The position numbers and the translations under genes are program-made. This document shows positions 24,903 to 26,556 of a DNA stretch of 26,556 bases, in pieces. This DNA is from Clostridia bacterium (GTDB lineage: Bacteria; Bacillota; Clostridia; Christensenellales; Borkfalkiaceae): contig CAAGDF010000081.1 of NCBI GenBank assembly GCA_900768525.1, positions 1-26,556 of the forward strand, written 5' to 3'. Positions within the stretch are counted from its first letter, which is position 1, and each line of letters begins with the position of its first letter. Under the pieces are notes generated by a model, which worked only from the letters and a program-made list of their open reading frames with translations, did no database searches and was not told the DNA's origin.

Positions 24903-26556
24903 ATGAACAGTTTTGTTAAAATAGAAAATCTCGAAAAGATTTACCCTAACGGGGTAAAGGCGGTATATAATTTCAATCTCGATATACAAAAGAACGAATT
25001 TATAGTGCTTGTCGGTCCGTCCGGTTGCGGTAAGTCTACAATGTTACGTATGATTGCAGGGCTTGAAGATATTACTTCGGGCGAACTGACCATTGACGGA
25101 GAGTTTGCCAATTTTAAACCCAGCAAGGACAGAGGGTTGGCGATAGTTTTCCAGAATTACGCGCTGTACCCGCAGATGAACGTGTTTGAAAACATTGCTT
25201 TTCCGCTTACCGTCAGCAAGTACCCGTTTCCCGTCGTGGATGAAGAGTTGCTTGCCGCGCGCGGAGTCGAACAAGCCTTCGGGGCGTTTTCAGCCGAAGA
25301 ACTTGTTGCCGCCGTTACGGAAGCGGCTAAGGTCAAGACCGAACACGTGGATGCGGCTTCGTGGCTTGGCAAAAAGTTGAGCGTGGCGCGTTGTGCGGCT
25401 GAACGTATTTTATCTTACAAGTTGGCAAAACAACCCGACGTTGAAACATATATAGCGTCGCTGAAAGATGAGAACGCGCCGCAAATTTCACTGCGGGAGC
25501 AGGCTTTACAAGCCGAAGGCAAGCATTTCGACGGGCATGCGCAATTACTTGACGAACAGGGCAGAACGGTGACGGAAATGCGCAAGATGAACAAGTGGGA
25601 GATACAGGACAAAGTGTTTGCCGCCGCCGACGTGCTGGACTTAGGGCAGTATCTTAATCGTTTGCCTAAGGAATTGTCGGGCGGGCAAATGCAACGCGTC
25701 GCGTTGGGGCGAGCCATAGTTAAAAACGTACCGTTGTTTTTAATGGACGAACCGCTCAGCAATCTTGACGCGCGTTTGCGTCTGTCTATGCGCAGCGAAA
25801 TAGTTAAACTGCACAAGCGCATAAACGCAACGACGATATACGTTACCCACGATCAGACCGAAGCTATGACGATGGCGGACAGGATCGTCGTCATGAGTAA
25901 AGGTTTTGTTCAGCAAATCGACACGCCCGAGCAAGTTTATAACAATCCTTGCAATTTGTTTGTGACAAAGTTTGTCGGCACGCCGCCGATAAACCTGCTT
26001 ACGGCAAATTTTGACGGAAATAAACTAACCGTAGGCGACTACGAAATACCACTGCCGCAAGACAAGGCCGCGGGAATAAACGGTTTTTACGACCGCTTGT
26101 ACAAAACTTTCGCGGAGCAACTTGAAACTTACGACGGAAGCGACAAATCCAAGGAGTTTATTCTGAAAGTGTTGTCCGCTACGGCAGACAGAGCAGGCGT
26201 AGAAATCAAAACAAAAAAAACTCTCTGGAAAAAAATTGTCGGCTTGTTTAAGAAAAAGCAAACCGAACAGGAGAAAGATAATGTACTTGCCAAGTTGGCG
26301 GAAAAAACGGAAATGTTGGAAAAGTATTGCAAAAACAATAAAACATTGACTTTGGGGCTTCGTCCCGAAGCGTTGCATGCAGAGGTGTGCGATCAGTCGA
26401 CGCACGGCGATAACGATATTGTGGTTGAGCCTACGCTCATGGAATTGATGGGCAGCGAGATTTACGTGCATTTCGATTTTCAGGGAGAGGAAATGATTGC
26501 AAAAATGTCGGCGAAAACAAAAATCGACGAGCAAACAAAGCTGGCGAAGATCGGAA
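24903..26556 (+). CDS. MsmX/UgpC/MalK-type ABC ATPase with two large insertions, 3' end outside window
   Basis: Start ATG 24903 follows GGAGCGACAA; the frame stays open to the window end (551 residues visible; relatives are about 365-375 complete). All nucleotide motifs are intact: Walker A GPSGCGKST 38-46, Q-loop Q84, signature LSGGQ 258-262, Walker B D282 with catalytic E283, D-loop, and H316. Q-loop to signature is 174 residues, compared with about 52 in E. coli MalK, so about 120 residues (roughly 108-225) are inserted in the helical subdomain. Signature to H-loop is the normal 58. In the C-terminal regulatory domain, PLP at 383-385 and LGLRPEAL at 484-491 are separated by about 100 residues instead of 20-25. 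This second insert contains 'TLWKKIVGLFKKK' and a heptad-like helix. Conserved sequence on both sides is in one frame, so frameshift error does not explain the inserts. It should energise the two permeases just upstream. Confidence 0.93.
   Translation, partial: MNSFVKIENLEKIYPNGVKAVYNFNLDIQKNEFIVLVGPSGCGKSTMLRMIAGLEDITSGELTIDGEFANFKPSKDRGLAIVFQNYALYPQMNVFENIAFPLTVSKYPFPVVDEELLAARGVEQAFGAFSAEELVAAVTEAAKVKTEHVDAASWLGKKLSVARCAAERILSYKLAKQPDVETYIASLKDENAPQISLREQALQAEGKHFDGHAQLLDEQGRTVTEMRKMNKWEIQDKVFAAADVLDLGQYLNRLPKELSGGQMQRVALGRAIVKNVPLFLMDEPLSNLDARLRLSMRSEIVKLHKRINATTIYVTHDQTEAMTMADRIVVMSKGFVQQIDTPEQVYNNPCNLFVTKFVGTPPINLLTANFDGNKLTVGDYEIPLPQDKAAGINGFYDRLYKTFAEQLETYDGSDKSKEFILKVLSATADRAGVEIKTKKTLWKKIVGLFKKKQTEQEKDNVLAKLAEKTEMLEKYCKNNKTLTLGLRPEALHAEVCDQSTHGDNDIVVEPTLMELMGSEIYVHFDFQGEEMIAKMSAKTKIDEQTKLAKIG

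Noticed and set aside
26206..26240. Runs of eight and seven A residues in the ATPase gene, with an in-phase A-AAA-AAA heptamer, as a programmed frameshift site.
   Set aside because: The conserved LGLRPEAL and following TOBE-like sequence continue in the same frame, so no frameshift is needed. Slippage at a low level cannot be excluded but has no support.

Overview
The window reads as part of a carbohydrate-acquisition region from a low-to-moderate GC, Gram-positive-type bacterium, most likely a gut Clostridia lineage (for example Christensenellales-like). This is inference. It rests on seven lipobox signal peptides with no outer-membrane SusC/SusD partners, strong AGGAGG-type ribosome sites, consensus sigma-A promoters, a site matching the Bacillota catabolite-responsive element (cre), and a CUT1-type sugar ABC transporter with a stand-alone ATPase. 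No rRNA, tRNA, CRISPR array, insertion sequence or phage gene was seen.

Left block (1-11263, + strand): the end of a very large Ig-like/jelly-roll surface protein, cut by the window start, is followed with almost no spacing by a DUF4838 lipoprotein, a Big_2 plus beta-helix-like lipoprotein and a 1045-residue lipoprotein made of cadherin-like repeats and three linker-plus-sandwich units. A strong hairpin then precedes a cytoplasmic GH1 beta-glucosidase, which ends at a clear intrinsic terminator. The secreted proteins probably bind or process a polysaccharide at the cell surface. The GH1 enzyme would finish beta-linked oligosaccharides inside.

Centre (11264-12655): a convergent pair of terminators, a minus-strand AraC-family regulator with a cupin sensor domain, and a divergent control region. 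The regulator has a perfect consensus promoter (TTGACA-17-TATAAT). The opposite promoter (TTGAAA-17-TAAAAT) has a cre-consensus match covering its -35 box.

Right block (12656-26556, + strand, running off the end): a 1185-residue Big_2 lipoprotein with a duplicated unknown module, a Gfo/Idh/MocA oxidoreductase with a four-cysteine cluster, a substrate-binding lipoprotein with two InlB-type repeats, a lipoprotein GH97 alpha-glycosidase, a second substrate-binding lipoprotein, two CUT1 permeases and the ABC ATPase. The simplest model is surface capture, GH97 trimming, binding-protein capture, import, and intracellular oxidation/hydrolysis, under AraC-type activation and catabolite repression.

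The most unusual item is the last gene. It is a MsmX/UgpC/MalK-type ATPase with all nucleotide-binding motifs intact but with about 120 extra residues in the helical subdomain that normally touches the permeases, and about 75-80 extra residues in the C-terminal regulatory domain, including a basic amphipathic helix and a probable coiled coil.
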